DNA of 64,000 nucleotides from Isoetes taiwanensis (taxonomy: Eukaryota > Streptophyta > Lycopodiopsida > Isoetales > Isoetaceae), in the NCBI GenBank assembly GCA_021234155.1, contig JAJEKV010000067.1:2462091-2526090 (forward strand). Direction: 5' to 3'. How positions within the stretch are numbered: the stretch's first letter is position 1; every line of letters starts with the position of its first letter. A model generated the notes under the pieces. It was not told where the DNA came from. It saw only the letters and a list, made by a program, of their open reading frames with translations, and ran no database searches. This document shows, piece by piece, positions 1 through 10,513 of the stretch. The translations under genes were made by a program, and so were the position numbers.

Positions 1-485
1 ATAATGCATTGCACTAAGGAGAGGACACTCGTACTTTAGAGGTGCCCAATAGCATAGGCACTAAGATTGGCTAGTTAGCTAGTGAGTCATGGGAAAAGGT
101 GGAGCAAGTGTGAAAGTACAAACTCCCTACAAGGTACTTACGAAAACTCATCTAGAGGATGAAGAAGATAACTATCTATTGCGAGGAAATTAATGTGATG
201 CAAATATATGCAAAATAGGAATACCTCTTAGTTGAGGTCATCTAGCAAGTAAGATTGACCTTACTACATGCTCTCTATAAAAGGAGGTAGATGGAGAGGT
301 ATTCCTCATTAACCTCTATGTTGTCCATGTTGCTCTAGTTTCTAGATCAAGTATGAAGAGGTGGAACTATAGGCAATGCCTCCCATATGCGTGAAATGCA
401 ATATTTTTTCATCGCCTTCAAATAAAATCCATACTAAAATTGCAAATCTATAAACAATCACAAGGAAAACTTATTTTTGTTTAAG
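1..485. other. Unannotated DNA, no gene seen
   Basis: AT-rich sequence with no long open frame on either strand, no RNA-gene fold that I recognise, and no transposon ends. Confidence 0.5.
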
Positions 486-622
486 AACAAAAACAAAAAC
501 AAAAACAAAAACAAAAACAAAAACAAAAACAAAAACAAAAACAAAAACAAAAACAAAAACAAAAACAAAAACAAAAACAAAAACAAAAACAAAAACAAAA
601 ACAAAAACAAAAACAAAAACAA
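486..622. repeat. (AAAAAC)n hexamer microsatellite
   Basis: About 22 nearly perfect tandem copies of the hexamer AAAAAC, uninterrupted for roughly 137 bases. The purity suggests a young or actively slipping array. It is A-rich on the plus strand. I found no plus-strand retroelement ending here, so it is called a plain microsatellite rather than a tail. Confidence 0.95.
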
Positions 623-2350
623 TTAATTAAAAATAAACATTACAAAATGTACACATCTGATCTAGCTGTGTAAGCATAAGAAATGCTCTCAGAACACGAG
701 CTGAAGCATTATGTACGTACTCCAGCATAGGAGACTAACGATAAAAATTAATTTGAAGATACTAAATTCAAATATGGTCCCTCAATTCTTCCCTGAAGGA
801 GGAAGACATATGTCATCAATATCTTAGTCTGGGCTCCAATAATAACACTACAAACTGATAGATAAATGCCTTAGAAAATGTGCAGCCTAAGAGCTCCCAT
901 ATTGACCACAGTAACCAACTAGATCCTAGATGAAATGCCTTCTGTTTAGCTGAGGCCCATGCACCTTGGTAGGACGGGATGAAATGATCCTTGCAAGTAA
1001 AATATTTGTTTCTCATTTAAATTACATGGCTAAAATTATTTTGGTATAGGAAGCGCATGGTTGTTATGTGCGCTTCCTTTTTTTACTAAACCGAGATTTT
1101 CTTGCGTGATAGAACTAGCGTGACCGGATTTTGGATTTTACCATCACCAAAACTCCCTCAAAAGAACAATCCAATTAGCAACCAGAATTCTCACCGACAT
1201 GCTTCCAGCCTCCAAATCCATAGGATACAAATCCTTATGGGATACTAATCATGGACTACTGCATTAATGCCATACAGATAACAAAAAAACACCGCTTTTT
1301 CTCATAGATAATACCATTTTTAATACTATACTTGACCAGATTCATATGCCCAAACCCTAAAACATGTGACTCTAATTTTGGAGACTTTATGGCCCCATGA
1401 GATGTGTTTATCCAAATTTAAAAGAAAACATGAAATGCCCCTTTTTGTGGATAAGATTAGATTATTATCGAACTCATTTTTTATCCAATGGTTGAGATTT
1501 AGATAATAATTTATGTGTTGATCCACGAATGGTAATCCATTTTTGCATGGGCTAACATCATCCCATGGTCCATTATTGGTGACCCTCCCCTAGGGTATTA
1601 AGAGCTACGTTTTTTGGGCCATGATTTGATTTTTGTATTTTGAGAGCTTCACTAGGAAAGAAAGGACCGCTAATAAGGAGACACTCAGTGTACAAATAGC
1701 ATGTGATAAGAAGAAAACTCCTAAGGAGTTACTGCATAGTCAGGAGGTCTCGTTACACAAGTACTCGGTCAGTCTAGACATCCGAGTCAGAGTTACAACC
1801 ACAGCAAAACCATTATGTTAGGATGGAAGTCCGAACATCTCCTCCATGTACAATGGAGCCACCACTCTAGAACTATGACCCTCCAGTGCCTGACACCAAG
1901 ATACTAAATCTATGCATCATAACAATTACAAAGACAGAGGGTCAGAAGAATTTAAATATTGCTATGGATTTCTTTACTGATGGAGTTGTATATGGTGCTA
2001 GGGTGGGGTTTGCATGCCCTAATCATGCTCATCAACTTTTAATTTGATATAAAAGTGCACTAAGTTGACCACATATTCTTTAGGATGGAAACCACCTTAA
2101 AGGTACTAGCTTTTCAGTCCAGGAGGACCTTTCTCCTCTTCAATTGTGCAAACATAGGGAAGAGCTTTGCAAAGTGAGAGAAGCATGCCACCACAAGAAA
2201 TGACAGTTTATAGGGAGGGCGCAACAATTATTCTAGACCAATGGCCTTCCAACCCTTTGGTTGACTATGTCTAGCAACTACGTAGCAAGGTAGGTAGCAA
2301 GGTAGCACGTTATTATCATTAGCATTATCTTTATTTCATTCGTTATATCT
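623..2350. other. Unannotated DNA, no gene seen
   Basis: Only short open frames are present. A 66-codon minus frame at 816-1016 has a weak resemblance to the C-terminal part of plant LINE proteins (Trp-rich stretch) but is too short to call. A small GGTAGCAA repeat lies near 2280-2305. Confidence 0.4.
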
Positions 2351-2642
2351 TTGCAATTTTGGGCTTTCATGCCCTTTCTTCTTTTTGCATCAATCCCCTA
2401 CCTTCAAGCTTGCGTTAAGGGCAGAGCATATAATGGCGAGATATCGCCCAATACTGCCGAAGCATGTGATTCCCAAGAAAGAAAAAGGAGCTTTGTCTTC
2501 GCCGGATGCAGGATTGAGAAAAAATTTGTCAAGAAAAAATTTCTGGAGCAAATTTATGGATGTCTGGAGCCAGATTTGCTGTAAAAAGCTATGGCGAAGG
2601 GCAAGAATCAGAGACAAGCCAGAAGAAAATGCTTTTTGGTAA

Positions 2643-3293
2643 TCAGTAGTGTAGAGCATGCAGCAGTGTTGCATCTTCTGCAACCAAAAAGCTCTGCTTT
2701 TCTTCTGATTTCAAAGACATGCATAGTCTTCCTCCAAATTCCTGTGTACTATATTCCAAAATCATGGTTATATATTGAGCATATTTACATTTCCAGTATT
2801 TCCCTTCCTTAATAGGATAGATTTCCTTACGGATTTTGTCGCAGATAAATGCAGACCAGTTAAACTTCATACCTGAGAAACGGATTCTAGAGCCGGCTAA
2901 GCAGAGTTTAGCAGATTGATGAGATTTGGATGCTGGTTTCAAAGATATTCGATCACAAATGAAAGAAAGAACATCTTTAAAAGCCGGATCTTTTGCTTGG
3001 GAGATATCAAGCCCATTCTTTGAGCCTTTGGCAGAAGGAAAGAAAGCAGAATCAAGGGTTTTAGGGTTAAACCCACGAATGGAGGAAGCATCGTATCCTT
3101 CACAAGGAAATTTTAGAACCTGGGAAAGGAGCGCCGGACTAATGTCGATCATTTGGCCGTTAATTTTTCCACCGTATGTGTCATGGCTTTCTATGAACTC
3201 CCTCACAGGCTCTATTTTGAGAGGAGCAATTTTGACGTTAAGTAGTGCAGAGTATGCAGCAGTGAATGGGTAATTGTTGAGGTCGACTATGGG
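2643..3293 (-). pseudogene. Plant transposon-like protein fragment (Transposase_32-like), lacking a start codon
   Basis: The minus frame is open for 216 codons from a TAG at 3296-3294 down to a stop at 2643. There is no ATG in the first third, so the 5' end is missing or was spliced. The N-terminal part (INGQMIDISPALLSQVL, then FPCEG) has the shape of the plant 'putative transposon protein' domain: a short strand, a hydrophobic helix, then a conserved Pro/Gly turn. This domain is common in plant mobile-element ORFs. The rest is basic and Cys-poor with no catalytic motif I recognise. A stretch at its 3' end (near 2645-2670) resembles one near its 5' end (3241-3270), which suggests an internal duplication. 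Family assignment is tentative; an unknown plant gene fragment is the alternative. Confidence 0.35.
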
Positions 3294-3294
3294 C

Positions 3295-3360
3295 TAGAGC
3301 TTGAATGGGCATTTCTGAAAAAGCACTGCAGGGATCTAAAATGCCAAAAAAAATCCCATT
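3295..3360. repeat. Direct repeat, copy A (partner at 4040-4108)
   Basis: About 65-70 bases (containing GCACTGCAGGGATCTAAAAT) recur with few differences about 750 bases downstream. The two copies bracket a GC-rich block that includes a strong hairpin. Possible readings are short terminal direct repeats of a small element, or a segmental duplication. Confidence 0.75.
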
Positions 3361-3461
3361 GTACCACTTTTACGAGCTGGGTTACTAGTTTTCAGAAGGG
3401 AAACGATTCAGAAATCACCGTTAAGGTCGACTATGGGGTAGATATACGGCCGAGGCGTTAC

Positions 3462-3552
3462 CATAAAAAAATCGAGGCATGGCCAAAATGGCGAGGCGTG
3501 CGAAAGCACGCCTCGAACCATTTTGGCCATGCCGGCAGATTTTTTAATAAAG
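3462..3552. repeat. Near-perfect hairpin with GAAA tetraloop
   Basis: The left arm (3476-3501) pairs with the right arm (3506-3533) over 26 bp, interrupted only by a 2-base AA bulge. The loop at 3502-3505 is GAAA, a GNRA tetraloop. A looser outer stem (AAAAAAATC against GATTTTTT) extends it to about 3462 and 3552. It may be a small foldback transposon or a small-RNA precursor. No transcript evidence is visible. Confidence 0.85.
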
Positions 3553-4039
3553 CCCGATGGCGGGGCGTTATCTCCCTTAACGCCTGTCCGGTCAGGGTTT
3601 ACACCTTGGGCCTAAGCAAGGCGCCAGATCGATCGAGGAAGCAAGCAGGGGCCGGCAAAGACCGGATCGTGGAAGCAGGGGTCGGATGCAAGGGCGCCGC
3701 GGTGCCTGGAAGCAAGGGCGCTGTGTGTTTTCTTTGAAATCGTGGGCAGTCACGGGGGCTTTAAGCCCAACCCTCGTTCCGGCAAAAGCCGCAAATTCAA
3801 CCCCGTTCCCAAGATAGCTTGTTTGCAAGGGAAGCCCAATCTCGTTCCCAAGAAAGCCGCGCAATAAGCGTTGCTCGAAAATCCTAGGGTGTTATGGCGA
3901 TGCGAGAGAAGGGCGAGAAAACCCTAGGGCTGTTACTTCGACTGTCTCCATAAATTTTCAAGAACAGGAGTGTTACTAGCTGATAACAGCTGTCCATTCG
4001 ACGGTCAAGATTGAATCTTACCGAGGACCAGTGCGTTAA

Positions 4040-4108
4040 GGGATAGAGCTCGAATGGGCATTTCCGAAAAAGCACTGCAGGGATCTAAAATGCCAAAAAA
4101 ATTCCCAG
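4040..4108. repeat. Direct repeat, copy B (partner at 3295-3360)
   Basis: Second copy of the block containing GCACTGCAGGGATCTAAAAT, in the same orientation as copy A, with a few substitutions and a different A-run length. Confidence 0.75.
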
Positions 4109-4179
4109 TCTCGTCTTGATTTCAGTTTTTTTTCAAGGGATCCGGGTGCCGAATCCCGAGCTGGGTACCTTATAAAGTT

Positions 4180-4660
4180 TCCTATCCAAAATGGAAACCT
4201 TATAAAGTTTACAAAATGGAAACCTTTTATTTGGAAACCTAATATAGTTTATGTTTCTTTGAAACCTAATGCAGTTTCAAATTGAAAATGTTGGCGTACT
4301 CCTCACGCTAAAAAGACTCCTCATGCATTTGGGAACACAATCTTCCATAAGATCTTACACATGTGGGTAGATTACATTTTGTCATACAATCTTGAAAATT
4401 CGCCACAAAATCTTACACACGTGCCTAGACTCTTTCATTTTATTTTGAAAAGCGGAAACCTTATAGAGTTTTCCCAAAAGTAAACTACATATTAAAGGAA
4501 ACCTTACAAGGTTTTCACCAGAGGAAACCTAACATAGTATCCATGGAAACTTAATGTGGTTTCAACGGAGACTTGATGTAGTTTCATGGAAACTACATCA
4601 AGTTTCCATTGAAACCACATTAAGTTTCAACAAGAAACCTTATGAGGTTTCCGGCGAACT
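4180..4660. repeat. Degenerate GGAAACCT-type repeat field with hairpin
   Basis: The motif GGAAACCT(TA)n...GTTT recurs many times on both strands. Within it, 4546-4585 and 4589-4628 form 40-bp inverted arms with only two mismatches and a 3-base loop. No coding frame crosses the region. Confidence 0.8.
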
Positions 4661-5611
4661 CCAACCCAAATCGGGAGTAGAAAAAACCCTCGGTCCCATG
4701 GTGTTGGGTAAGGGGTGCCCCTATTAAATGGGGTCAACTTGACCCATGCTGACCCGTAGCCAGAGGCCGGGATCTTCCATACCGGCATATTCCATAAAAA
4801 ATGCCGTCATCTGATGGCCTCAGAGCAATAACACACACTCAATACAATAATACACACGCAAAGCAATAATGGTAGGCAAAAATGAGAGCCTTGTAGATCT
4901 GATTTTTGAAGTTAAATTTGGGGACAGGCTCCCTTTTGCTTTTCAATAAGGTACCCATGTCGCTGAGTAGTTATCTAAAGCCATAAAATAACATGGATTT
5001 TCATGAAAAAAGTTTTTCTTATAATCTATCAGATATCGGATGCCTAATGCTACAATTGATAACCAAAAAACATCAAATATTGCTCTGAATTGCATGGAGG
5101 GTTCTCCATGCAATATGAGATGGAATAAATGGGTATGTGAAGGGTGGAGTAGACAGTCTAGTTCCTCCCAAAAATAGGCCAGATCATGCAACTAATAGAA
5201 TGGGAGATAAAGCTATAACACATGATGGCCAAGGAATATTTAAAGGGGGTGAGCAATCTTTTCTTCAGCCTCTTTAGCGAATCACTGCTGCCACAGAATT
5301 GTCTATGATGATGCAATATTCCTCCAGCAACATGAAACACGGTATCTGACTTGGATTGATACTTCAGCTCCACAAGGATAGGCAATGTGCCTTTCACAAT
5401 ATCTTATATCTCAAGCACCTTTTTATTACCTATAGATTCTTCTGGTCCAATTTGAGGTTCTATATACTCTTTCTACTAGGGCATTAAGATTAGGCATATC
5501 AGCAAGAGCACTCTAAATGTGAAGCTCTCAATTACATCAAATCTATTAGCTATGGTTTCTGGGAGGCAAGGTATTAGGGTTTAGGTTTGCAAACTATTAG
5601 TCATAAATGTT
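4661..5611. other. Unannotated DNA between the repeat field and the F-box gene
   Basis: Two overlapping short minus frames (4943-5191 and 5158-5397) show no recognisable domain and no codon-level support. The stretch just before 5611 is the 3' flank of the minus-strand F-box gene and probably holds its 3' UTR. Confidence 0.4.
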
Positions 5612-6904
5612 TCAAACAGCCATATCAAGGCGTGGAGTAAAAGCAAACCAGGAAAAGGTTGCTCTATACTCTGGAGGAGGATACGCATCGACTTGATACC
5701 ACTTCCTTTGGGTAAAATCAAACACAACAAACAGCTCTGGACATAGGCATTCACTTAAGTATATAAGATGTCCATGACCAACACAATTGAACAATCTATA
5801 ACCTGGTCTTTTGAGCAGATGCTTGAACAGATGTTGAGGCATTGTTTCTATAACAATCCATTCCATATCGACGGGCCGAAGCTCCCAGATTCTGATCCCA
5901 ACAGTAATGGCAGGCTGCTCCCAAAAGCCTCCTATCATCAGCAAATGGCCATCACATTCTACCAGATGAGGGCATATATAAAAATAAGGCATGGGTGCCA
6001 AAGCCCTAGTCCAAATTCCTTGCTCCAAATTGTAGGCATATACACCATCACAGATAAACTCTCCATTATGTGCTTCCCATGTCATAAAATATATGCAACC
6101 ATGGCAGAATGCGCTTCCAGTGGTAAAGTTAGCATCAGAAGATCCAGTAATTTCCCATGTATTTTTTAGGGAATCAAAAACTTCTGTTCTTAAACCATAG
6201 GGCACCATGTGTTTTGTTTGAACGACAATCTTATAGCTCAGAGTTTTAGGATCTGCTACCATGCCAACTAGGTTACCACACCAACGGCCAATCATAGGGG
6301 GTAATTTTCTCCAAGACTTGGTCATGGGATTGCATATGCACATACTAGAGGCACCATTGGTGTCCAGCATCCGAAAACAGAGCAAACCCCCGGCTACTGT
6401 AACGTTATCCACATGCGCAGGAAGAAACCCTAACGGCATACTAAGCCATCGATTTTCACTAGGGATGAAGATAAATACCGATTTGTAGTGCGGATCTGCG
6501 AACATAAGAATCCAAGAATCTTTCGATGGTATTTCGCCGTAAAGATGCAAAAAAGCTCTGGAATCGGCTATGGTGCTCCATCTTTTACAGACGCTTCGAA
6601 GTCTGATGAAAGATTCGGTAGGGAGCCAAGCAAGAATTCGATCTAAGATATCCTCCGGGAGCAAGGCCCAAATTGATGAATCCAAATCTGGTGAAGTTGA
6701 AGGATCCTCATCAATGAATTTGCCATTAACTGAAGCTTGGCCATCGCCATCGTCGGAAGCTTCGTCCTCCCGGTCGCCATCGCCGGAGGTTAGGAGCTCT
6801 CCTTCGTTAAATGTTTGGCCGTTATGAGAAGCCTGGGCGGCGCCGCCGGATGCAGCGGCGACGCCATCTTTGCCTACGGATATGGCAGGAATCATCCATG
6901 CCAT
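5612..6904 (-). CDS. F-box/kelch-like protein (SCF ubiquitin-ligase substrate receptor)
   Basis: An uninterrupted 430-codon single exon. Residues 1-75 are an acidic, low-complexity leader. Residues about 77-122 form a canonical F-box (WALLPEDILDRILAWLP, then RLRSVCKRWSTI), the segment that binds SKP1/ASK in SCF E3 complexes. The rest has the repeated Gly-Gly, Trp and Asp pattern of the C-terminal beta-propeller of plant F-box/kelch proteins (for example GGLLCF, CNPMTKSWRKLPPM, HLLMIGGFW, FDFTQRKWYQVDAYPP). Length and order fit this family, including Arabidopsis proteins such as At5g15710. The target cannot be inferred. The ATG at 6904 is the first in frame; another Met lies three codons on. 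There are no frameshifts, in contrast to most of the window, so it is probably functional. A weak TATA-like site lies about 65 bp upstream. Confidence 0.9.
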   Translation of the reverse strand: MAWMIPAISVGKDGVAAASGGAAQASHNGQTFNEGELLTSGDGDREDEASDDGDGQASVNGKFIDEDPSTSPDLDSSIWALLPEDILDRILAWLPTESFIRLRSVCKRWSTIADSRAFLHLYGEIPSKDSWILMFADPHYKSVFIFIPSENRWLSMPLGFLPAHVDNVTVAGGLLCFRMLDTNGASSMCICNPMTKSWRKLPPMIGRWCGNLVGMVADPKTLSYKIVVQTKHMVPYGLRTEVFDSLKNTWEITGSSDANFTTGSAFCHGCIYFMTWEAHNGEFICDGVYAYNLEQGIWTRALAPMPYFYICPHLVECDGHLLMIGGFWEQPAITVGIRIWELRPVDMEWIVIETMPQHLFKHLLKRPGYRLFNCVGHGHLIYLSECLCPELFVVFDFTQRKWYQVDAYPPPEYRATFSWFAFTPRLDMAV

Positions 6905-6966
6905 ATGCCACGTCTTCTTCTTTGTTTGGTTTTGAAGATGACCCTTTTGAAGGGTCGTAGCCCCTC

Positions 6967-6976
6967 GTATATTAAA
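6967..6976 (-). promoter_or_regulatory. Possible TATA box of the F-box gene
   Basis: On the minus strand TTAATATAC lies about 65 bp before the ATG at 6904, a plausible distance for a plant TATA box and a short 5' UTR. No transcription start site can be seen, so this is positional inference only. Confidence 0.3.
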
Positions 6977-7028
6977 ACAAGTAAATATGCGTGCACAATT
7001 TGTCTCGCCCTAACCAAAAAAAATCAGG

Positions 7029-7130
7029 GCTGTAGTGGGTTACCTAAAACCATAGGTTATCCCTCTAATCAAAGACTATATCTACTCCGGGAGGTTATCA
7101 TGATAATCTTTGGTGGGTTATCATGATAAT
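7029..7130. repeat. Small foldback with TTATCATGATAA palindromes
   Basis: CTGTAGTGGGTTA at the left end pairs with TAATCCCTACTACAG at the right end. Inside are two copies of the palindrome TTATCATGATAA about 20 bases apart. It is about 100 bp long and lies in the upstream region of the F-box gene, so it is a candidate short MITE or a paired protein-binding site. Confidence 0.45.
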
Positions 7131-7387
7131 CCCTACTACAGTATGATCTCGACCTAGGGGTTGCCAATGACCGTGCTTTGATAACTTCTAAATCAATGGT
7201 ATAATAATGCATACTAATGGCTAAATCACTCTATGGTATTTGGACCGTTGGAGCCCAAGGTATTTTTTAAACTCAATTATACATCATGGAAAGTGGGTCG
7301 CTGGTTCTGCCTCCGGAATGGAAAACTGCAGTGTCATTCCGCTCAAGCGGTCATCTGCAATCGATCAACAGGTAAAAATTGCTGGCG
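7131..7387. other. Intergenic flank of the Gypsy insertion
   Basis: No gene seen. A motif near 7280-7297 (ACATCATGGAAAGTGGG) is matched in inverted form just outside the other end of the retrotransposon (16679-16696). The element may have landed inside an older inverted-repeat sequence. Confidence 0.35.
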
Positions 7388-7392
7388 CTCCC
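7388..7392. repeat. Target-site duplication CTCCC, left
   Basis: The five bases CTCCC directly before the TG of the 5' LTR recur directly after the CA of the 3' LTR. Five bases is the size usual for Ty3/Gypsy integrases. Confidence 0.85.
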
Positions 7393-9296
7393 TGTTGGGC
7401 CTTACAGCCCAACATATCAGATCATCGTGGATCCCATTTCCGTTAGTATTTTCCTTTTCAACCCCTTCATTTTTTTATACCACTCTTGTTTTATTTTCCT
7501 TAGTTGCACTAGCCTATATCCCATAGCTTTTCTGTACCTTGTCTCTTTCTTTCCCATTAGCCAACAAAAAGCATAGACCCTCTCGCGACTTACGGAGCAT
7601 CGGGAGAAAGAACAAGCATAATATCCTCTTGAATTTATTAAATCGACCTTTAAGATTTATTATTTTGGGCAATTTCTTTATCATGTAGAATACCCCATTG
7701 AAGACCTTGGAGACCCCTTATGGAGAAACATCACCTAGGAATTCTTTGAAGATCCATCATGGACCGAGTTCAGCGTGTGGACGTACACTTGTAGAAGACC
7801 ATTATCGAAGACCCCACCATGGGATAAGCTCGTGACCACATTTGTAGAAGACTCTAACATGGAGGATAATCTGTACAAGACCCATTTGGACGTTAACTTA
7901 TAGAAGACCTCGTATTGAGGAAAAGCACACAAAGACATCACAAAGTGCTAGTATTTATCCTGGCAATTTGCAGGCAAGGCATATGACCTCGGCACATTTA
8001 CTGTATTGAGCAGACAAAGTTATAGAAATATGGCAGCATTTTACTATTTTGAGCAGGCAAACATATGGCAGCATTTTACTATTTTGAGCAGGCAAACATA
8101 TGGCAGCATTTTAATGGTTTTTGAGCAAACGAATTTGTAAGGATATGGCAACGTTCTACTATCTTGAGCAAACAGGTTTTTAGATGTGAGAGTTGGGGCA
8201 GATTGGCAACGAAATTGCAGAGTATTCAAGATTACAGGGAAAGCAAGTGAGCTGGTAGTCTACATGTATTGACATGCAACCTTATCACGTTCTATTATTT
8301 TGCAAACATGGTTGCAGAACATATAGCTCTGGGCTTTGACATACACAAGATATTTATAATGATAAAGCACCCATTGTCTCTCTCGACTCATATTTGGTCA
8401 AATTTTGACAATATTGGTTGACAAAACCAATTGTTGTTGTTTTTGTGTAACCTAAAATCAACGTGAGCTCTCCTTCGGTGCATGGAATGGATCGTGGAGG
8501 CAGGAATAGAAGCTACAAATCTTATGCAGCTGATTGCGGCATGTCAATGGGACGGTGCAGGGAAAATAGCGGGTCTCTGGAAGCGGCAGAGGGAGGCATC
8601 AAAACAGGTTCGTGGGCATTCATTTCAGCAATTTTTTTGGGGTTCAAAAGCAGGGCGGAACTATCCCAGTTACAGAGGGCACAGAAGGAATTGTGGCCTT
8701 GTGTTGAATGTAGCTGGATAGATTCTGCAAGTATATCAACATATTCAATTTCGAAATTGGTGAAGGAGGAAGCATACCCAGTTGCAGAGGGAACATGAGA
8801 ATTTGAGACCTTGTGTTGAATGGAATTGGGTAAGTGCTGATTCCAACTGATCCAAAAACGAAATTGGTGTAGATGCCATTTTATGTTGCAGATCCCATTT
8901 GGAGCTTTATTCTGAAGAAGTTCCATTCATTTTATTGAAGGTCACATTCAGTTGCTGAGGATATATATCAGAGATACTGTTCTTCTATCATTTTTTCAGG
9001 AAAATAACATTGTACTTTGCTTAAATTACGGAACATTCCATTATCTTTTGTATTTTTAATACAAAAGGGTCTATGCTTTGTTGGTTTTATTATCATATTA
9101 TCTTTTCTATTGCTTCTTTTAATACTAAACCATTTTTGCACGAACCATTCTCTTGGCTCTTTCTTGATTATTTCCGCCTTGCCTTTCCCAACTTCTATCT
9201 ATCCATCCCACCATCTCATAGTCCTTGAAACTGCTTACCTTTAGAAATATTTTTCAAATGATTAGCATGATGATTCCCCGCTCCAAGCTATCATCA
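7393..9296 (+). repeat. 5' LTR
   Basis: Matches 14795-16676 over nearly its full length. It starts TGTTGGGCCTTACAGCCCA, where the first bases form a small palindrome, and ends ATCATCA. The LTR contains several ATG-initiated open frames of 60-134 codons on both strands (for example near 8463-8926). They recur in the other LTR and look like chance frames in a long LTR. Confidence 0.93.
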
Positions 9297-9300
9297 TGAA

Positions 9301-9318
9301 TGGAGGTCCTACCGGGAT
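9301..9318 (+). promoter_or_regulatory. Candidate primer-binding site
   Basis: Four bases after the LTR comes TGGAGGTCCTACCGGGAT. Its reverse complement has tRNA 3'-end architecture (5-bp T-stem strand, 7-base acceptor strand, discriminator base, CCA). It is not the initiator-Met site common in plant elements, and I cannot name the tRNA. Confidence 0.4.
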
Positions 9319-9523
9319 ACACCATTGGAGCAAATCATTCTCCAGTTAAGGAAATTTTTCAGCTTGTGCTCTGAATATTGACAGCAGATCTGATACATCA
9401 TGGCTCATACAAGTTCTCCAAGATTGCGCAGACCCTCATGAAGAAGATTGAGGAGGATGCGTTCATTATGCACCACCAACATATGCTTCCAGACGTGGTA
9501 CTTCAGAAAATCCACTTGAAGAT

Positions 9524-10212
9524 TTGAGTGCATTATTAGCACCACCTCCTCCAATGTACAATGGCACGAGCAATCCAGAAGATTTTCTCAAAGTGTTCAA
9601 AACATATTATGAAAACTACGGACATCGGAAAGGAGATATTGTATCTGTTTTCAGCAAAAGCATGGAAGGAGAAGCGGAATCTTGGTTCGATTTCTTCATT
9701 ACATACAAAAGCCAAGCATGGGAAGATCTAGCCAAAGGCTTGGTGGAGAGGTTTGGAATATTACTTGATGAAGGGAATTTGCTGCAAAACTTAATGTCAT
9801 TTTCCCTTAGACGAATGTTGAGAGATTCTCCAAATGCATCAAAGCTTGTAAGGATAGCAAGGTGGAGACTTCTAACCTGCAATTAATATACTGTTTTGTG
9901 CAAGGTTTGCAGCCAATGCCTTCATTGTACCAAAAGTTATGCAAGTTACAATCTCGAGGCCAGCTTTGTTCTATAGTACAAGCATTCTCCACTGCTGAAA
10001 ATTACTGTAAGGGTTATGGATGGTGCCTCACAGATACATCATCTCATGCATCCCCAAGTTATTGGGAAAAGGAGAATATGGAAGTGTCAATGGACATGCT
10101 CCAATTTATGTTGTTAAATCAGAGAAATTTGAGAAGAAAGAACTTTATGGATATAAAGGCTGAATTTGAGAAAGCAAGAGAGGAGATGCGACATAAGAAA
10201 AAGATGCGGTGA
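9524..10212 (+). pseudogene. gag (capsid region) of the Gypsy element, frameshifted
   Basis: The first frame (9524-9886) holds a retrotransposon Gag signature: a Pro-rich start, the NPEDFLKVFKTYYENYG block and the amphipathic ESWFDFFITYKSQAWEDL block, which forms capsid helices. The frame shifts near 9862-9886, and the continuation (9862-10212) runs in another frame to a stop. Gag packages the RNA into virus-like particles in the cytoplasm. The break means no full capsid protein is made from this copy. Confidence 0.75.
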
Positions 10213-10245
10213 GATGTTGCAACAAGCTCATTCTGATGAAAACAG

Positions 10246-10509
10246 ATGATGGATGACATGACAAAACAATTTAAGGAGATAGCCACAAACAAGGAGAGCA
10301 AATATCCTTCCAAGTTGTGCACTATTTGCAAAAAACAAGGCCATTCTGAAAGTTCTTGTTGGTCCAAAGAATGCGAAAAGTGTCATCAAGTGCGTGCACA
10401 TTATGCTAAGCCATGCCCATGGTGTACTATATGTTCATCATGGGGACACGATGAAGAGCATTGCCATGTAATGCGTGCCTATATGGCCAAGATGAAGGAA
10501 CCAAGGTAA
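10246..10509 (+). pseudogene. gag nucleocapsid: two CCHC zinc knuckles
   Basis: Two copies of C-x2-C-x4-H-x4-C are visible (CTICKKQGHSESSC and CTICSSWGHDEEHC), joined by a basic linker with further Cys residues. Zinc knuckles bind the element's RNA. The frame is the same as the second gag piece but separated from it by stops at about 10210-10245. Confidence 0.8.
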
Positions 10510-10513
10510 CAAA

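Noticed and set aside
486-622. AAAAAC array as a retroelement tail or CRISPR-like repeat
   Set aside because: No plus-strand element ends there and there are no spacers; it is a plain microsatellite in a eukaryotic genome.
8463-8926. Overlapping frames of 79-134 codons on both strands that recur at 15862-16316
   Set aside because: They are duplicated only because they lie in the two LTRs; frames on both strands without domains fit chance openness.
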